Of a stretch of 64,000 bases of DNA, positions 17,409 to 26,856 are shown in pieces. The stretch is from Chitinophaga sp. CF418. GTDB taxonomy: Bacteria; Bacteroidota; Bacteroidia; Chitinophagales; Chitinophagaceae. The stretch is taken from NCBI RefSeq assembly GCF_900142925.1, contig NZ_FRCN01000011.1, positions 287,979 through 351,978 of the forward strand. Direction: 5' to 3'. Made by a program: the position numbers and the translations under genes. The number at the start of each line of letters is the position of its first letter. The first letter of the stretch is position 1. The notes under the pieces were generated by a model. It ran no database searches, was not told the origin of the DNA, and was given only the letters and a program-made list of their open reading frames with translations.

Positions 17409-18626
17409 ATGCCAATAAGGAAAATTTCATCTGCTTTCAGGGCGCCCTCCCTTGGAGTACTGTTAATGGGGAAGGAAGATGAGTTCTCCTTTGAGCACCG
17501 GGTATTTAATCTGACCGGCGCCATCACCCTGATGATACTGTCTGCTTTCCTTGTCATTGATGTACTTATTGCCGCCAATAAATCTACCCTGCTTTTACTG
17601 GGACTAATGGTCATACAGATTGTCTATTACATTCTGTCCCGCAAAATGCGCAAATACCGGTCTATTATTGTCAGCTATGTCATTGTGGTATATACAGGCC
17701 TCAGTGCCAACTATTTCTTCAATGCGGGCATTGACGGCCCTACCTTGTTGCTGTTCTTCACTACCCTCCAGCTGGCATTGAATATCTCCCACCGGGAAAA
17801 ATATCTTCTATGGCTGATATTAAGCCTGATTATTCCGGGTTCCCTGCTGGCTACTGAATTATATTTCCCCAGACTGATAACCGGTTATTATAAAACCCCG
17901 ACAGAAAAGATCATCGACCGTTTCGGTTGTTATGTCCTGTCCACCATTTATATCTTCTTCGCCACTTCCAGTTTCAAAAGACATATCACGGGGCAACAGG
18001 AACGTGAGCAAAAAGGAGCTGCCGACATCGTCGAATATGGCATCCGGCTGCAGGCCTTTTTCGAAAGCCTGACAGACAACTTCGTCCTGCTGGACAGGAA
18101 CATGCGGGTGCTTTACTTCAACAAAGCAGCTGTAGACCTTACCTCTACCTTTTATGGCAGAAAGATCGAAGAAAACCTGAATATCGACCAGTTTGTACAC
18201 GAGTCCAATAAAGCGTCTTTTTACTACTGTTTTAACACCGCATTAGGCGGTACCGCCATTGCCAGGGAATTCCAACGGGTATACTCAACAAAAGAAACCT
18301 GGTGGCTAAGCACCTTCAACCCTGCCAGGAATGAGAACGGAGAGATCATCGGCGTAACACTGATCATGAAAGATATCACTGACGCCTATCTCTATAAACT
18401 CAAAATAGAACGTAAGAACGAACTGCTGGAAAAGATCGCCTTTATACAGGCGCATGAACTAAGAGGTCCACTTACCTCCGTACAGAGCCTTCTGGAGCTC
18501 ATAAAGGAAGAATATTGCGATATGGACCTGATATATACCCAGAAGCTGGAAGAGGGCTTAAACAGGCTGGATGACAAAATAAAAGAGATCATTACGCTAT
18601 CTTCCGGTCATAAGGAGGAATTATAA
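17409..18626 (+). CDS. Membrane PAS/HisKA sensor protein lacking the ATPase domain
   Basis: 405-aa protein. About six membrane helices (36-175), a PAS fold (about 215-330, starting LQAFFESLTDNFVLLDRNMRVLYFNKAAVDL), then a dimerisation/phosphoacceptor helix with the H-box IQAHELRGPLTSVQSLL (His349). The sequence ends 56 residues later at TLSSGHKEEL with a clean stop; no N, G1 or G2 boxes of a HATPase domain exist in any frame downstream (18627-18697). It therefore cannot autophosphorylate alone and may act as a phosphotransfer or dominant partner of another kinase. Low-Glu spacing and intact codon use argue against a recent truncation. The neighbouring genes give no partner. Confidence 0.88.
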   Translation: MPIRKISSAFRAPSLGVLLMGKEDEFSFEHRVFNLTGAITLMILSAFLVIDVLIAANKSTLLLLGLMVIQIVYYILSRKMRKYRSIIVSYVIVVYTGLSANYFFNAGIDGPTLLLFFTTLQLALNISHREKYLLWLILSLIIPGSLLATELYFPRLITGYYKTPTEKIIDRFGCYVLSTIYIFFATSSFKRHITGQQEREQKGAADIVEYGIRLQAFFESLTDNFVLLDRNMRVLYFNKAAVDLTSTFYGRKIEENLNIDQFVHESNKASFYYCFNTALGGTAIAREFQRVYSTKETWWLSTFNPARNENGEIIGVTLIMKDITDAYLYKLKIERKNELLEKIAFIQAHELRGPLTSVQSLLELIKEEYCDMDLIYTQKLEEGLNRLDDKIKEIITLSSGHKEEL

Positions 18627-18638
18627 GGCATTATAAGC

Positions 18639-18676
18639 AAAAGGCCGCCCATGCATAAAGCAAGGACAGCCTTTTT
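18639..18676 (-). terminator. Terminator of the SusCD operon, possibly bidirectional
   Basis: Stem AAAGGCTGTCC/GGGCGGCCTTT on the minus strand pairs with two G-U wobbles; on the plus strand these become mismatches, so it works better for the minus-strand SusD gene ending at 18698. Confidence 0.7.
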
Positions 18677-18697
18677 AGTGAAAACCCGAACGTTATC

Positions 18698-20377
18698 TTA
18701 GAAGTTAGGATTCTTTACCGGTGCACTCCCTTCACCCGGAGGATTCAGATCTGCTTCATCTGCAGGTACATCCCAGTAATCCATAAAATTATAATTGATT
18801 GTGACATTGGTATTTACCACACTGGCAGACGTCAGGAATGTATTACCATAACTACCGCCGCCATTGCTGATATCATACGTCCATCCCCATCTCCTGTTGT
18901 CATAGAAAGACAGGCCTCTGAACACAAGCGCAGCTCTCCTTTCCATTACCAGCTCTTTCAGCGCACTCACTTTTGTAAGCCCGGTGCCGGCTACAGCGGC
19001 AACGCCCGCTCCCATATACGCCCTTACAGCATCTATGTAAGCAAGTCCGGCATCGGTATTACCCAAACGGATATTCGCTTCTGCCAGCATCAGGGCATTT
19101 TCTTCATAACTGGGACCAATAAACAGTTCATAATTTCCCGTTGATTTACTGCCATATACATATACACCGCTGGTGCCTGCACCACCGTCTATCATACTGT
19201 ACCTTGTACCAAAGGAAAGATCATCCAGGTATTTGGTAGTTGTATTGAAGTTATTGGCCAGCCGCTTGTCGCCGGCTTTCAGGTTCTGCACAAAGCGTTC
19301 GCTCAGCCTGAACGTAATAGCAGTATTCACACCAGTGGTCAGTGCTGCTACGTTACCGCCATCCGCAGTAAAGAAACCGTTGGCCGCAGCGCTTCTGCCG
19401 GTAAATACATAATCACTGGCCTTGACACCGTTTGTAGCCAATGTCAGTACTTCATTCCAATCCGCCGTTGTCATTACGTCGGTAGAAGCCTTTGTGATCA
19501 CAGCATCCGGATTGCCATTCACAAATGGCGCCAGCTTGTTTACAAGTATGTTCCTCGCCAGCAAGGTATTGATATTCCTGAGCCACATATCTGTGGTCAG
19601 CACACCTCCCTTACCCACCTGGCAGAAAGCAGGGATCAGTTGTCCCAATACGGAAGAGTAATCTCCGGAGCTGGAAATACCGCCCGATAACAAATCAGCC
19701 GTCATATGCAGATACTTGTTGGATGCAGCGATCACAGAATCTTTCAGCACGTAGTTGTTACTGCTTGTGCCATCCTGGTCAATGATCAGACCGGAATAAT
19801 ACATTGAACCGATAGAAGCATATGCATAACCTTTCCACCAATAGCACCAGGCTTTGATAGTATTGCTCTTTGTTTTTGCATCACCTGAAAAAGTAATATT
19901 GTCGACGATACTTAACACCTTATTGCAGGCGCCATTCAATGCATACATATTCAGCCACTGATAGTACAGCGGATTATATCCGGAACCTGTCTGTGCGCGG
20001 GTATTATTTGCTCTCAGCTGGCTGACATTGGAAATATTGGTGTTAACCCGGGAATTGTTATCCAATATAAAATATTCCGGTATGCTGATAGTACTTATCA
20101 GCTGATTGGAAGCCTGTGCGCCTACCACATCGGCCAGCAATTCACTATAGCCGTAAGGCAATGAAAAATAGCTATCGCCCAGCCATGCATCCCCTTTCTG
20201 AAAACCGTTTATATATACGGCGCCGATGGACAGTGCAATGATGCCCGACTCATTATTCACATTCTCATCTGTTGTAGGCAGGTTTGGATTACCCACATTG
20301 AGCTCTTTCTTACAGGCGAAGGTGCTACATAAAAAGAGGAACCCTAAAAGCCCTGAAACATATTTATTCCTGATCAT
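18698..20377 (-). CDS. SusD/RagB-family outer-membrane lipoprotein
   Basis: Surface lipoprotein that caps the SusC channel and binds the ligand. Start chosen at 20377 (MIRNKYVSGLLG), because it gives a compact lipoprotein signal with lipobox STFAC; the ATG at 20401 would overlap the SusC stop codon. Length is 559 aa. SusD hallmarks are visible: the N-terminal TDENVNN segment, TPR-like region WLNMYALNGACNKVLSIVDN and C-terminal ELVMERRAALVFRGLSFYDNRRWG. It follows the SusC gene by 23 bases. The operon lacks neighbouring glycoside hydrolases or sigma/anti-sigma genes, so its substrate is not indicated. Confidence 0.94.
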   Translation of the reverse strand: MIRNKYVSGLLGFLFLCSTFACKKELNVGNPNLPTTDENVNNESGIIALSIGAVYINGFQKGDAWLGDSYFSLPYGYSELLADVVGAQASNQLISTISIPEYFILDNNSRVNTNISNVSQLRANNTRAQTGSGYNPLYYQWLNMYALNGACNKVLSIVDNITFSGDAKTKSNTIKAWCYWWKGYAYASIGSMYYSGLIIDQDGTSSNNYVLKDSVIAASNKYLHMTADLLSGGISSSGDYSSVLGQLIPAFCQVGKGGVLTTDMWLRNINTLLARNILVNKLAPFVNGNPDAVITKASTDVMTTADWNEVLTLATNGVKASDYVFTGRSAAANGFFTADGGNVAALTTGVNTAITFRLSERFVQNLKAGDKRLANNFNTTTKYLDDLSFGTRYSMIDGGAGTSGVYVYGSKSTGNYELFIGPSYEENALMLAEANIRLGNTDAGLAYIDAVRAYMGAGVAAVAGTGLTKVSALKELVMERRAALVFRGLSFYDNRRWGWTYDISNGGGSYGNTFLTSASVVNTNVTINYNFMDYWDVPADEADLNPPGEGSAPVKNPNF

Positions 20378-20400
20378 AATTTTCTCTTTTTTGATAAACA

Positions 20401-23400
20401 TTAGAATCCGACATTTAAACCTACTGCATAAGATTTGAGGTTCGGTATAGTACTGTTGTCTATGCCTCTATCGAAAGAAGAGTTCACAGCACCGGAACTA
20501 ACCTCCGGATCAAAGCCGGTATAATGGGTAACAGTCAGTATGTTCCTGCCTGTCATCACTAACTGCAGTTTATTGAAGTATTTTATCTTCATCACCTTCG
20601 CGAAGTCAAAGCCTACAGAGATATTCCGCAATCTCAGGAAAGAAGCATCTTCATAGAAATAGTCCTTGGTAGCGTTGTTACCCGGACCATACAGACTACC
20701 CCATGAACCACTGTAAGCACTGCCGTAATAAGCTGTATACGCAGCGGTAGTACCGTTGATGGTAACAGGTTTGGAAAAGTCGCCGTGGATACCGTCCCTA
20801 TACATCCATTCTTTTGTCTGATTGTACAGGTGACTGCCATATATCCAGTCAAACTGGAAAGAGAATGTCAGGAAATCCTTGTAACCAAATGAACTGATAA
20901 AGGAGGCATTGAATTTCGGGTTAGGATCGCCCAGTGGATAAGCTTCGGAAGAGAACTGAATGCCCCTAGTAGTGGTGTCCACGAGATGCCCGTTCACTAC
21001 CTGATACTTTCCGGCATCCTGTTCTGAGATATATTTCGTTCCATTCTTGTTAACAGCATCTACACTGGTCAATGCCTTATAACCAAAGATCTGTCCGATC
21101 TTCTGTCCTGCCGTCAACACCAGTGCAGTACTACCTGCCGCAGAAGTGAGGATGATGTCTGCGCCACCATTGATCTTATCTATCATAGATGTCTGGTGAC
21201 TGAAGTTGGTAGTAAAGTCCCAGTTAAAGTTCTTACTATGATATAGCGGCAGGTTCAGCTGGAACTGATAACCTTTGGAAGACATATTGATCGCATTGTT
21301 CAGGATACCTGTGGCACCTGATGAAGGCGGTGCGCTCACAGTATAGATCACATTTTCACTCTTACGTTTCCAGTAGGTAAAGGAGGCGTTCACGGTATTC
21401 AGCCACTTGCCTTTGGCGGCATTGAACGTGAGGTCTGTACCTGCTTCAAACTCTTTGGATACTTCTACCTGGAGGTTAGGATTCTGTCCTGTAACCGGTA
21501 CGGAATATACTACGTCAGAACCAACGGTGTTCTGGTCCAGCGTAGGATACCTGTCAAAAGGACCAGGCTGTATACCTGCTTCACCATATGCAGCTCTCAA
21601 TTTAAAGTAAGGTATTCTGTTCTCCAGCTTATCAGCCCAGAAGTTAAAGGAAGAAGGGAGTATATAGCCAAATACATTAGGGAAAGTAAAAGGAGACGCA
21701 CCGCTTCCGAAAGCAGAAGACCAGTCACTTCTGAAGCCACCACCTACACCGCCGTAATCACCGAAATCGATCTTCTGGTTGATGAGGTATCCATAAGTAA
21801 TAAAGGATTCCTCGTAGTTACCGGTTGTCTTGGTAGTGGTGGAATAAGGCGCCACAAACAATTGTTTGGCAGTAGAGATATTCACCGGGGGAGAAAGCGG
21901 TAGCCCCAGGCCATACACGTCTTCTTCCTTGTACTTATTCTTTCTGTAGTCGTAGGAGATTTGTGTAGTGGTCTGGATAGGCAGATGAATGTTAAAGTCT
22001 TTCTCGAAATCTGTCCTGATATAAGCACTTCCCAGGAAGTTCTGGAAGGTGGTATTATAGTTCCAGTTATCTATCTCTCCGGTAGCATCATTGGCAAACT
22101 GGTAAGCCCATGAATCATAGAGCATGGTATTGGCATTCTGTGTCTGGTTTCGGTAGGTCCAGGTGGCCTTTTCTGTTCTGTAGTTAATACCGTATTTCGC
22201 GTCCAGTTCCAGGAAATGATTCACCTGAAAGTTGGCATTAAAACTCTGTACGATATCTACCTTGTTATCCAGCCCACTCGCATACTGCTTTACGAAGTAT
22301 GGGTTGAAGGCATTGATACTTAAGAAATCGGCCGTCTGGTAAGCAGGTGAATTACCATCTGCCATTTTATACGTCAGGTCAAAGAAAGGCGAAGTATTCA
22401 GGAAGCTGTAGATATTATCATTTTTACCTGCTGTATTCCCCTTACCATACAGGTAGCCACCGGCGCCTCCTAAACCAGGCACGGTAGTATTCTTTGTATA
22501 GATCACCTGCGTGATGGAACGCAGTTTGAAACCTTTGAACAACTCTGTTCCCAGGTTGGCAGTCAGGTTGGAACGGTCTACATAACCATTCTTCATTACA
22601 GGGCTCACAGTATGATTATTGGCAACGCCGAGAGAGAAGTCTGATTTATCGGAACCGCCGGAAATGCTGATATTATTATTCCAGGATGTTCCTGTCTGGA
22701 ACACCTGTTTAAAGTGGTCGTAATATTTCAGGTTGGCATTGTATGGTTTGTTGGCAATATTCCTCGGATCGAGTATGCCGTATCGGGTAGCGCCGCCGTA
22801 AGCGTAGGATATACCTTCAATACTGCCCACATCAGTGTATTTCAGGATATTCCCGGATGCATCAACGATATTATTGTTACCATCGGTTAAATAAGGATGA
22901 AGACGTGCTTTTTCAACACCCCCGCTGTTGATATAACTGTTCGAGGCATAATTGGTAGAATAGGTAACGGCAATAGGGCCACGTTTCCCTTTTTTAGTGA
23001 AGATCTGCATTACACCATTGGCGCCCTGCGCTCCGTACATGGAAGCGGAAGCCGCACCCTGTACTACTTCTATCCTTTCCACATTACTCAGGTCAAGCGA
23101 GTTGAGGTCCGTAGCGGAAACCTGCACACCATCCAGCATGATCAGGGGTTTGGTACCATTCTGTACGGTATTGACACCTCTTAACAGGATGTTGACAGGA
23201 TCGCCCGGGTTACCGCTCACAGAGGAGATCTGCGCACCGGGTATCTTACCGATGAGCGCCTGGTCAATACTGGTAGAAGGGCCGCTCACCAGCTTCTCGG
23301 CTGTAACAGATTCTACTGAGATCCCCAGTTTACGTTTACTCGTAGCAGTACCCACACCGGTAATAACTACTTCTGATAGTATCTTTTTGTCCACCCCAAG

Positions 23401-23682
23401 TGTAACGTTAAGCACGGAACCATCCACGGTCACTTGCTTCGTTTCATAGCCAATAGCCGTAAATATTAATGTGCGGCCTTTTTCAACACTGATCGCGAAT
23501 GCGCCATTGGCATCCGTTACAGTCCCCCCGCCACCTTTTATTTTGATACTTGTACCGGGAAGGGGCGCACCTGAATCGTCAGATACAGTCCCGGTAATTT
23601 TAGTGGTGGTTTGAGCCTGAAGAGTGCTGACATAGGCATGGCATAGCAATACCAGCAGGCATAATAGCATTTTCTTTCTCAT
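20401..23682 (-). CDS. SusC/RagA TonB-linked outer-membrane protein
   Basis: 1093-aa TonB-dependent porin. Signal peptide (MRKKMLLCLLVLLCHAYV... ending LQAQ), a carboxypeptidase-regulatory-like domain (about 28-105, ITGTVSDDSGAPLPGTSIKIKG), the plug with SVESVTAEKLVSG and GVQVSATDLNSLDLSNVERIEVVQG (~130-240), then a 22-strand barrel ending DFAKVMKIKYFNKLQLVMTGRNILTVTHYTGFDPEV, and a terminal aromatic strand YAVGLNVGF. There is no STN domain, so it is not coupled to a FecR protein. It pairs with the SusD at 18698-20377. The 567-base region upstream shows no consensus promoter I can support. Confidence 0.95.
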   Translation of the reverse strand: MRKKMLLCLLVLLCHAYVSTLQAQTTTKITGTVSDDSGAPLPGTSIKIKGGGGTVTDANGAFAISVEKGRTLIFTAIGYETKQVTVDGSVLNVTLGVDKKILSEVVITGVGTATSKRKLGISVESVTAEKLVSGPSTSIDQALIGKIPGAQISSVSGNPGDPVNILLRGVNTVQNGTKPLIMLDGVQVSATDLNSLDLSNVERIEVVQGAASASMYGAQGANGVMQIFTKKGKRGPIAVTYSTNYASNSYINSGGVEKARLHPYLTDGNNNIVDASGNILKYTDVGSIEGISYAYGGATRYGILDPRNIANKPYNANLKYYDHFKQVFQTGTSWNNNISISGGSDKSDFSLGVANNHTVSPVMKNGYVDRSNLTANLGTELFKGFKLRSITQVIYTKNTTVPGLGGAGGYLYGKGNTAGKNDNIYSFLNTSPFFDLTYKMADGNSPAYQTADFLSINAFNPYFVKQYASGLDNKVDIVQSFNANFQVNHFLELDAKYGINYRTEKATWTYRNQTQNANTMLYDSWAYQFANDATGEIDNWNYNTTFQNFLGSAYIRTDFEKDFNIHLPIQTTTQISYDYRKNKYKEEDVYGLGLPLSPPVNISTAKQLFVAPYSTTTKTTGNYEESFITYGYLINQKIDFGDYGGVGGGFRSDWSSAFGSGASPFTFPNVFGYILPSSFNFWADKLENRIPYFKLRAAYGEAGIQPGPFDRYPTLDQNTVGSDVVYSVPVTGQNPNLQVEVSKEFEAGTDLTFNAAKGKWLNTVNASFTYWKRKSENVIYTVSAPPSSGATGILNNAINMSSKGYQFQLNLPLYHSKNFNWDFTTNFSHQTSMIDKINGGADIILTSAAGSTALVLTAGQKIGQIFGYKALTSVDAVNKNGTKYISEQDAGKYQVVNGHLVDTTTRGIQFSSEAYPLGDPNPKFNASFISSFGYKDFLTFSFQFDWIYGSHLYNQTKEWMYRDGIHGDFSKPVTINGTTAAYTAYYGSAYSGSWGSLYGPGNNATKDYFYEDASFLRLRNISVGFDFAKVMKIKYFNKLQLVMTGRNILTVTHYTGFDPEVSSGAVNSSFDRGIDNSTIPNLKSYAVGLNVGF

Positions 23683-24249
23683 AATTGTGATTTAAATATT
23701 ACTGTTTTAACCGAGTAACATGCTTGCACAGGGAAGCCGGGCAATAGGTACAATACTGTCCACTACCACGCTATAAAGCGCGGCATCAAATAACAAAGCC
23801 TGTATGTACTGTGGTTGTTCAGTACATAGCATTCCCCCTGGATAATTCGCTTATCTTTTCAATTCCAGTGACAAAAAATAATTAAGTTAAGTGGCAATTA
23901 TTATTAAACTGCACGGCCACTTTTAAAGCAACTGTTCACCACAAAAAGTCAATAATAAATCAGGCATAGTACCTGGGTTTTCCAAGCTAATGTGTCATCA
24001 CCACATTGATCTTAATATCTGGTCTTTAGTAATTTAGATTCTGGTTGACATTCTTATCATGCTAAATATATAAACCTTTTGCTAGATTTCACAATTTTTG
24101 AAGCAGAAAAAGAGAAAAAAAGTAATATTGAATTTATTGTAATATGATTATATATAGAGGTGTTATTCTACTAACACTGTTATCTCCGGGCAGTGATTTC
24201 CATCTGTACTCCCCCCAAACAGATTCGCCAAAGCATTGCGGAAGCGCCG
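23683..24249. other. 567-base upstream region of the SusC gene, no feature seen
   Basis: AT-rich and gene-free. I looked on the minus strand for a TTTG-N19-TAnnTTTG promoter and found none convincing; the control region of the SusCD pair must nevertheless lie here. Much of it near 24000-24150 is very AT-rich, with no hairpin worth reporting. Confidence 0.5.
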
Positions 24250-25005
24250 TTATATCTCCACCACATAAAATGGCATTTCATACCCTGCCTTTAACAATAC
24301 CGGTTTGGCCACATTAAACACCTTCACGCCGCCCGCCAACGTTCCCTCAAGTGTGCCCATATGTGCATGCCCATGGAAAACAGCTGCTACCTGCCGGCGA
24401 ATCAATGGTTCTGCCAGCCTGGATGAGCCCAGGAAAGGATAGATAGGCTCCGGCTCGCCCTTCACCGTATCTAACATAGGGGCATAATGCATGATAGCTA
24501 CTTTTTTCAGATGCTCATGCTGCTGATCTATCCTGGCCAGCGCCCTGTCGAGGTGCAGGGCTTCGTTCACCGCTTCCTGTACGAATGCTTTCATGGCATC
24601 TTCTCCGAACATGGACAGCATATAGTTATCAAATCCACCGCCAAAGCCCTTTACACCGGCAAAGCCCACCCCTCCTATTACCACAGCTTCTCCATCCAGA
24701 ATGTGAACGTTCTCACTTTGCACCGTCTGTCTGATCAGCTTCTGTCTGCCTTTTTCATGATCATGGTTACCAAGTACCGCCACTACCGGAATAGTGCAGG
24801 ACTTCAACTCATCGCATAAGATCTTTGCTTCGCTTTCATCGCCGGTATTTGTCAGATCTCCGCAGATAAGCAATACATCTGCCTTGCGGGATACTTCCTT
24901 GAAGTACTCCGCCCACTTATTCTTATCTGTGTCAGTTATATGGATATCGGCAACAGCAGCGATGCGTATCTTTTTGTCTTCAGTGTTTTCAGCATCCATT
25001 ATCAA
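24250..25005 (-). CDS. Calcineurin-like metallophosphoesterase
   Basis: 251-aa cytoplasmic phosphoesterase. All metal-binding motifs of the calcineurin-like fold are present: D20-x-H22 (VADIHITD), GD at 49-50 (ICGDLTN), GNHD at 79-82, and later HYAP (about 180) and GHAHMG (about 224). Substrates of the family range from nucleotides to phosphoproteins and nucleic acids. The ATG overlaps the stop codon of the upstream nucleotidyltransferase-like gene by 4 bases (ATGA), so the two are translationally coupled and probably act on one pathway. The two start choices (25005 and 24999) differ by two residues. Confidence 0.92.
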   Translation of the reverse strand: MIMDAENTEDKKIRIAAVADIHITDTDKNKWAEYFKEVSRKADVLLICGDLTNTGDESEAKILCDELKSCTIPVVAVLGNHDHEKGRQKLIRQTVQSENVHILDGEAVVIGGVGFAGVKGFGGGFDNYMLSMFGEDAMKAFVQEAVNEALHLDRALARIDQQHEHLKKVAIMHYAPMLDTVKGEPEPIYPFLGSSRLAEPLIRRQVAAVFHGHAHMGTLEGTLAGGVKVFNVAKPVLLKAGYEMPFYVVEI

Positions 25006-25745
25006 ACCGTTTTTATGGTCATTCCTTTATAATGCCAGTCGGTAATATCGACTGCATATTGTGTCTGATCTATCAATGGCCCCCTACATACTTTTTCCTG
25101 TGAGGGAGGTAGTTCATATTGTTCATGCGCCCGTTGCATCAGTTCGTCAAACAGCCAGCGGGGAATGATCTCCGTATAGTCGGCCGGGTATACAAACTGG
25201 AATATCAGTAATTGTGCCAGCAACAGATGCCAGTATGGATCACAACGGTGTAACAGTCGTTTCCAATCGAGCTGTTTGCCATACTTTAACATGACATGAT
25301 TAATATCTGCACCATCAAACCGCTCTCTATTCTGTATGAAGATCTTACTCCAGATCAGTTCTTCCGGCGCTATCAGCCTTACGGGCAGTCCCATAAAGTC
25401 CACATTCACTGCGTGCAGATACCAGCTTTCATCGACAAGACAGATATTGTTGGTGCTGCTGAAAATAATGTCTATATAATATTCCCCTTTATAGACCTTA
25501 GCCAGCCAGCGTGTATCTGTCAACACAATTTCATATCCATGCACCGCAAACAGCTTCATAAGGCCCGGATATTGCGTAGGAGTACAGAATATATCCAGGT
25601 CTTTGGTGTCCCGGAAAAGATCCGCATAATGAAATAAGGCAAATCCTCCTCCCAGCAGAAAATCTTCCCCACTCTCCACAAGGATGGACAACGCTTCACG
25701 GTAAAAGGAATGCGCTTCCCGCTTTTGTTCATCATTCATTATCAT
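25002..25745 (-). CDS. Nucleotidyltransferase-fold protein (AbiEii-like motif)
   Basis: 247-aa protein with the core of a minimal nucleotidyltransferase (pol beta superfamily): LGGGFAL (G32-G34) followed by D49-x-D51 (DTKDLDIFCT) and a third Asp92 in YYIDIIF. The spacing resembles AbiEii-type toxins and DUF6036-type proteins, but the full-length match is not clear to me. The second half is helical and rich in aromatic residues. It may transfer a nucleotide to RNA or protein. The direct coupling to a metallophosphoesterase (4-base overlap) suggests writing and erasing of the same mark. No antitoxin-like gene is present upstream. Confidence 0.78.
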   Translation of the reverse strand: MIMNDEQKREAHSFYREALSILVESGEDFLLGGGFALFHYADLFRDTKDLDIFCTPTQYPGLMKLFAVHGYEIVLTDTRWLAKVYKGEYYIDIIFSSTNNICLVDESWYLHAVNVDFMGLPVRLIAPEELIWSKIFIQNRERFDGADINHVMLKYGKQLDWKRLLHRCDPYWHLLLAQLLIFQFVYPADYTEIIPRWLFDELMQRAHEQYELPPSQEKVCRGPLIDQTQYAVDITDWHYKGMTIKTV

Positions 25746-25872
25746 ACCCTTTATATTGCCTAAAAACTGTGCCGTTGCAGCTTCGTACCAGCCTTATCAG
25801 GCAGGAACCCTACTACTTGCCGGACTTATCAGGCAGGCCGGAATACAATTTCTGTGAATAATTGCCGAACGC

Positions 25873-25903
25873 TGTGAAGATTTTACCCCATTCATTATAT
25901 TTG
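25873..25903 (+). promoter_or_regulatory. Candidate promoter of the small lipoprotein gene
   Basis: TGTG at 25873-25876 (one mismatch to TTTG), 19-base spacer, TATATTTG at 25896-25903, an exact -7 match. Start codon 24 bases after the box. Confidence 0.5.
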
Positions 25904-25926
25904 AGACAAATCCTTAATTTCAATCC

Positions 25927-26385
25927 ATGAAATATCTTCCGTTTATCGCTATCGCGATCTCATTGCTATCCTGCAGCCAGCAAAAAGAGTCTTCAACAAC
26001 CGCTTCCGCTTCGCCACTAACAGGTACATGGAAACTGATCAGCGCAAAGTCTATTCAAAACAAAGACACTACGATCACTGCACCTGTTGCGGGACAGGAA
26101 ACCATCAAAATATTCAATGACAGCTACTTTGCCTTCTTCACACATGACCTGAACCATGGCGCCGATTCAACGGCTGTATATGGCTCCGGCAGCGGTACCT
26201 ATACCCTGGTGAAAGACGTGTACAGCGAGCACCTGGAGTACTGCAGTTACAGGGGTTGGGAAGATAAAGACTTCTCCTTCGTCCTGCAGATCAGACAGGA
26301 CACGATCATTCAGAGTGGTATCGAAAAGATTGATAGCCTGAATATCAATCACGAGATCGTAGAAACTTATGTAAAGATCCGCTAG
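25927..26385 (+). CDS. Lipoprotein with lipocalin-like fold
   Basis: 152-aa outer-membrane or periplasmic lipoprotein. Signal peptide with lipobox ending ISLLSC at residue 16, a short Ser/Thr linker, then LTGTWKLISAKSIQ (the GxW motif of lipocalin-like domains) and beta-strands TIKIFNDSYFAFFTHD, GSGTYTLVKDVYSEHLEYCS and FSFVLQIRQDTIIQSG. Small lipoproteins of this kind in Bacteroidota are annotated as lipocalin-like or DUF4488; I cannot tell them apart by eye. Function unknown; presumably binds a small hydrophobic ligand. It is monocistronic, with its own promoter and terminator. Confidence 0.82.
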   Translation: MKYLPFIAIAISLLSCSQQKESSTTASASPLTGTWKLISAKSIQNKDTTITAPVAGQETIKIFNDSYFAFFTHDLNHGADSTAVYGSGSGTYTLVKDVYSEHLEYCSYRGWEDKDFSFVLQIRQDTIIQSGIEKIDSLNINHEIVETYVKIR

Positions 26386-26397
26386 GACATAAAATAA

Positions 26398-26437
26398 AAA
26401 CAGGCTGTCCGCTTTAGAACGAGGCAGCCTGCTTTTT
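26398..26437 (+). terminator. Intrinsic terminator of the lipoprotein gene
   Basis: CAGGCTG / CAGCCTG stem with a 17-base loop and TTTTT following. Confidence 0.65.
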
Positions 26438-26484
26438 ATCACAACAGGTAATCGTTTGAGTAATTCCTTTCCTGTAGCAGCGAC

Positions 26485-26767
26485 TTATAATCCCATCCGT
26501 TTCAATGCTTTTACCGCATAATCAGCTGCACGTGCCCGTCAATGCCATATGGGTCAGGGAAGGGTTCTGACAGGCGGAAGAGGTCATACACGCCCCATCA
26601 GTCACAAATACATTCTTTGCACTATGCACCTGGTTCCATTTATTGAGAATGGAAGTAGCAGGATCATTCCCCATACGCGCAGTTCCCATCTCATGTATGG
26701 CCATTCCAGGATAGAAATCAAGCTTGAAAGGCGTTACGTTCTTTAAGCCTGCGACTTCCAGCATAAC
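26485..26767 (-). pseudogene. C-terminal remnant of a GMC-family oxidoreductase, frameshifted
   Basis: The minus strand encodes AIHEMGTARMGNDPATS, NVFVTDGACMTSSACQNPS and LTHMALT, the C-terminal domain of a Bacteroidota FAD-dependent GMC oxidoreductase. After MALT an extra G (near 26538) shifts the frame; the next frame continues ARAADYAVKALKRMGL and a stop at 26485-26487, which restores the usual ending. The first ~480 residues of such enzymes are missing; homology begins at about 26767, right beside the operator of the efflux unit. It is a broken fragment, most likely cut when the neighbouring block arrived. Confidence 0.85.
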
Positions 26768-26793
26768 TCCCTGGTCAAAAAAATCGAAAAGAT

Positions 26794-26824
26794 TTTTTTT
26801 ATTGAACAGTGTTCAATAACTTTG
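26794..26824 (+). promoter_or_regulatory. Promoter of the SDR/TetR/efflux unit
   Basis: TTTT at 26794-26797 (one mismatch to TTTG), spacer 19, TAACTTTG at 26817-26824, an exact -7 element. The TetR operator at 26800-26818 fills the spacer and overlaps the -7 box by two bases, so a bound repressor would exclude polymerase. Confidence 0.6.
26800..26818. promoter_or_regulatory. TetR operator, copy 1
   Basis: TATTGAACA-G-TGTTCAATA, a perfect 9-bp inverted repeat with one central base, inside the promoter of the SDR/TetR operon. Typical size and placement for an autoregulating TetR repressor. Confidence 0.75.
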
Positions 26825-26856
26825 TGCCATATTAATAATATTTAATAAATCAACGA

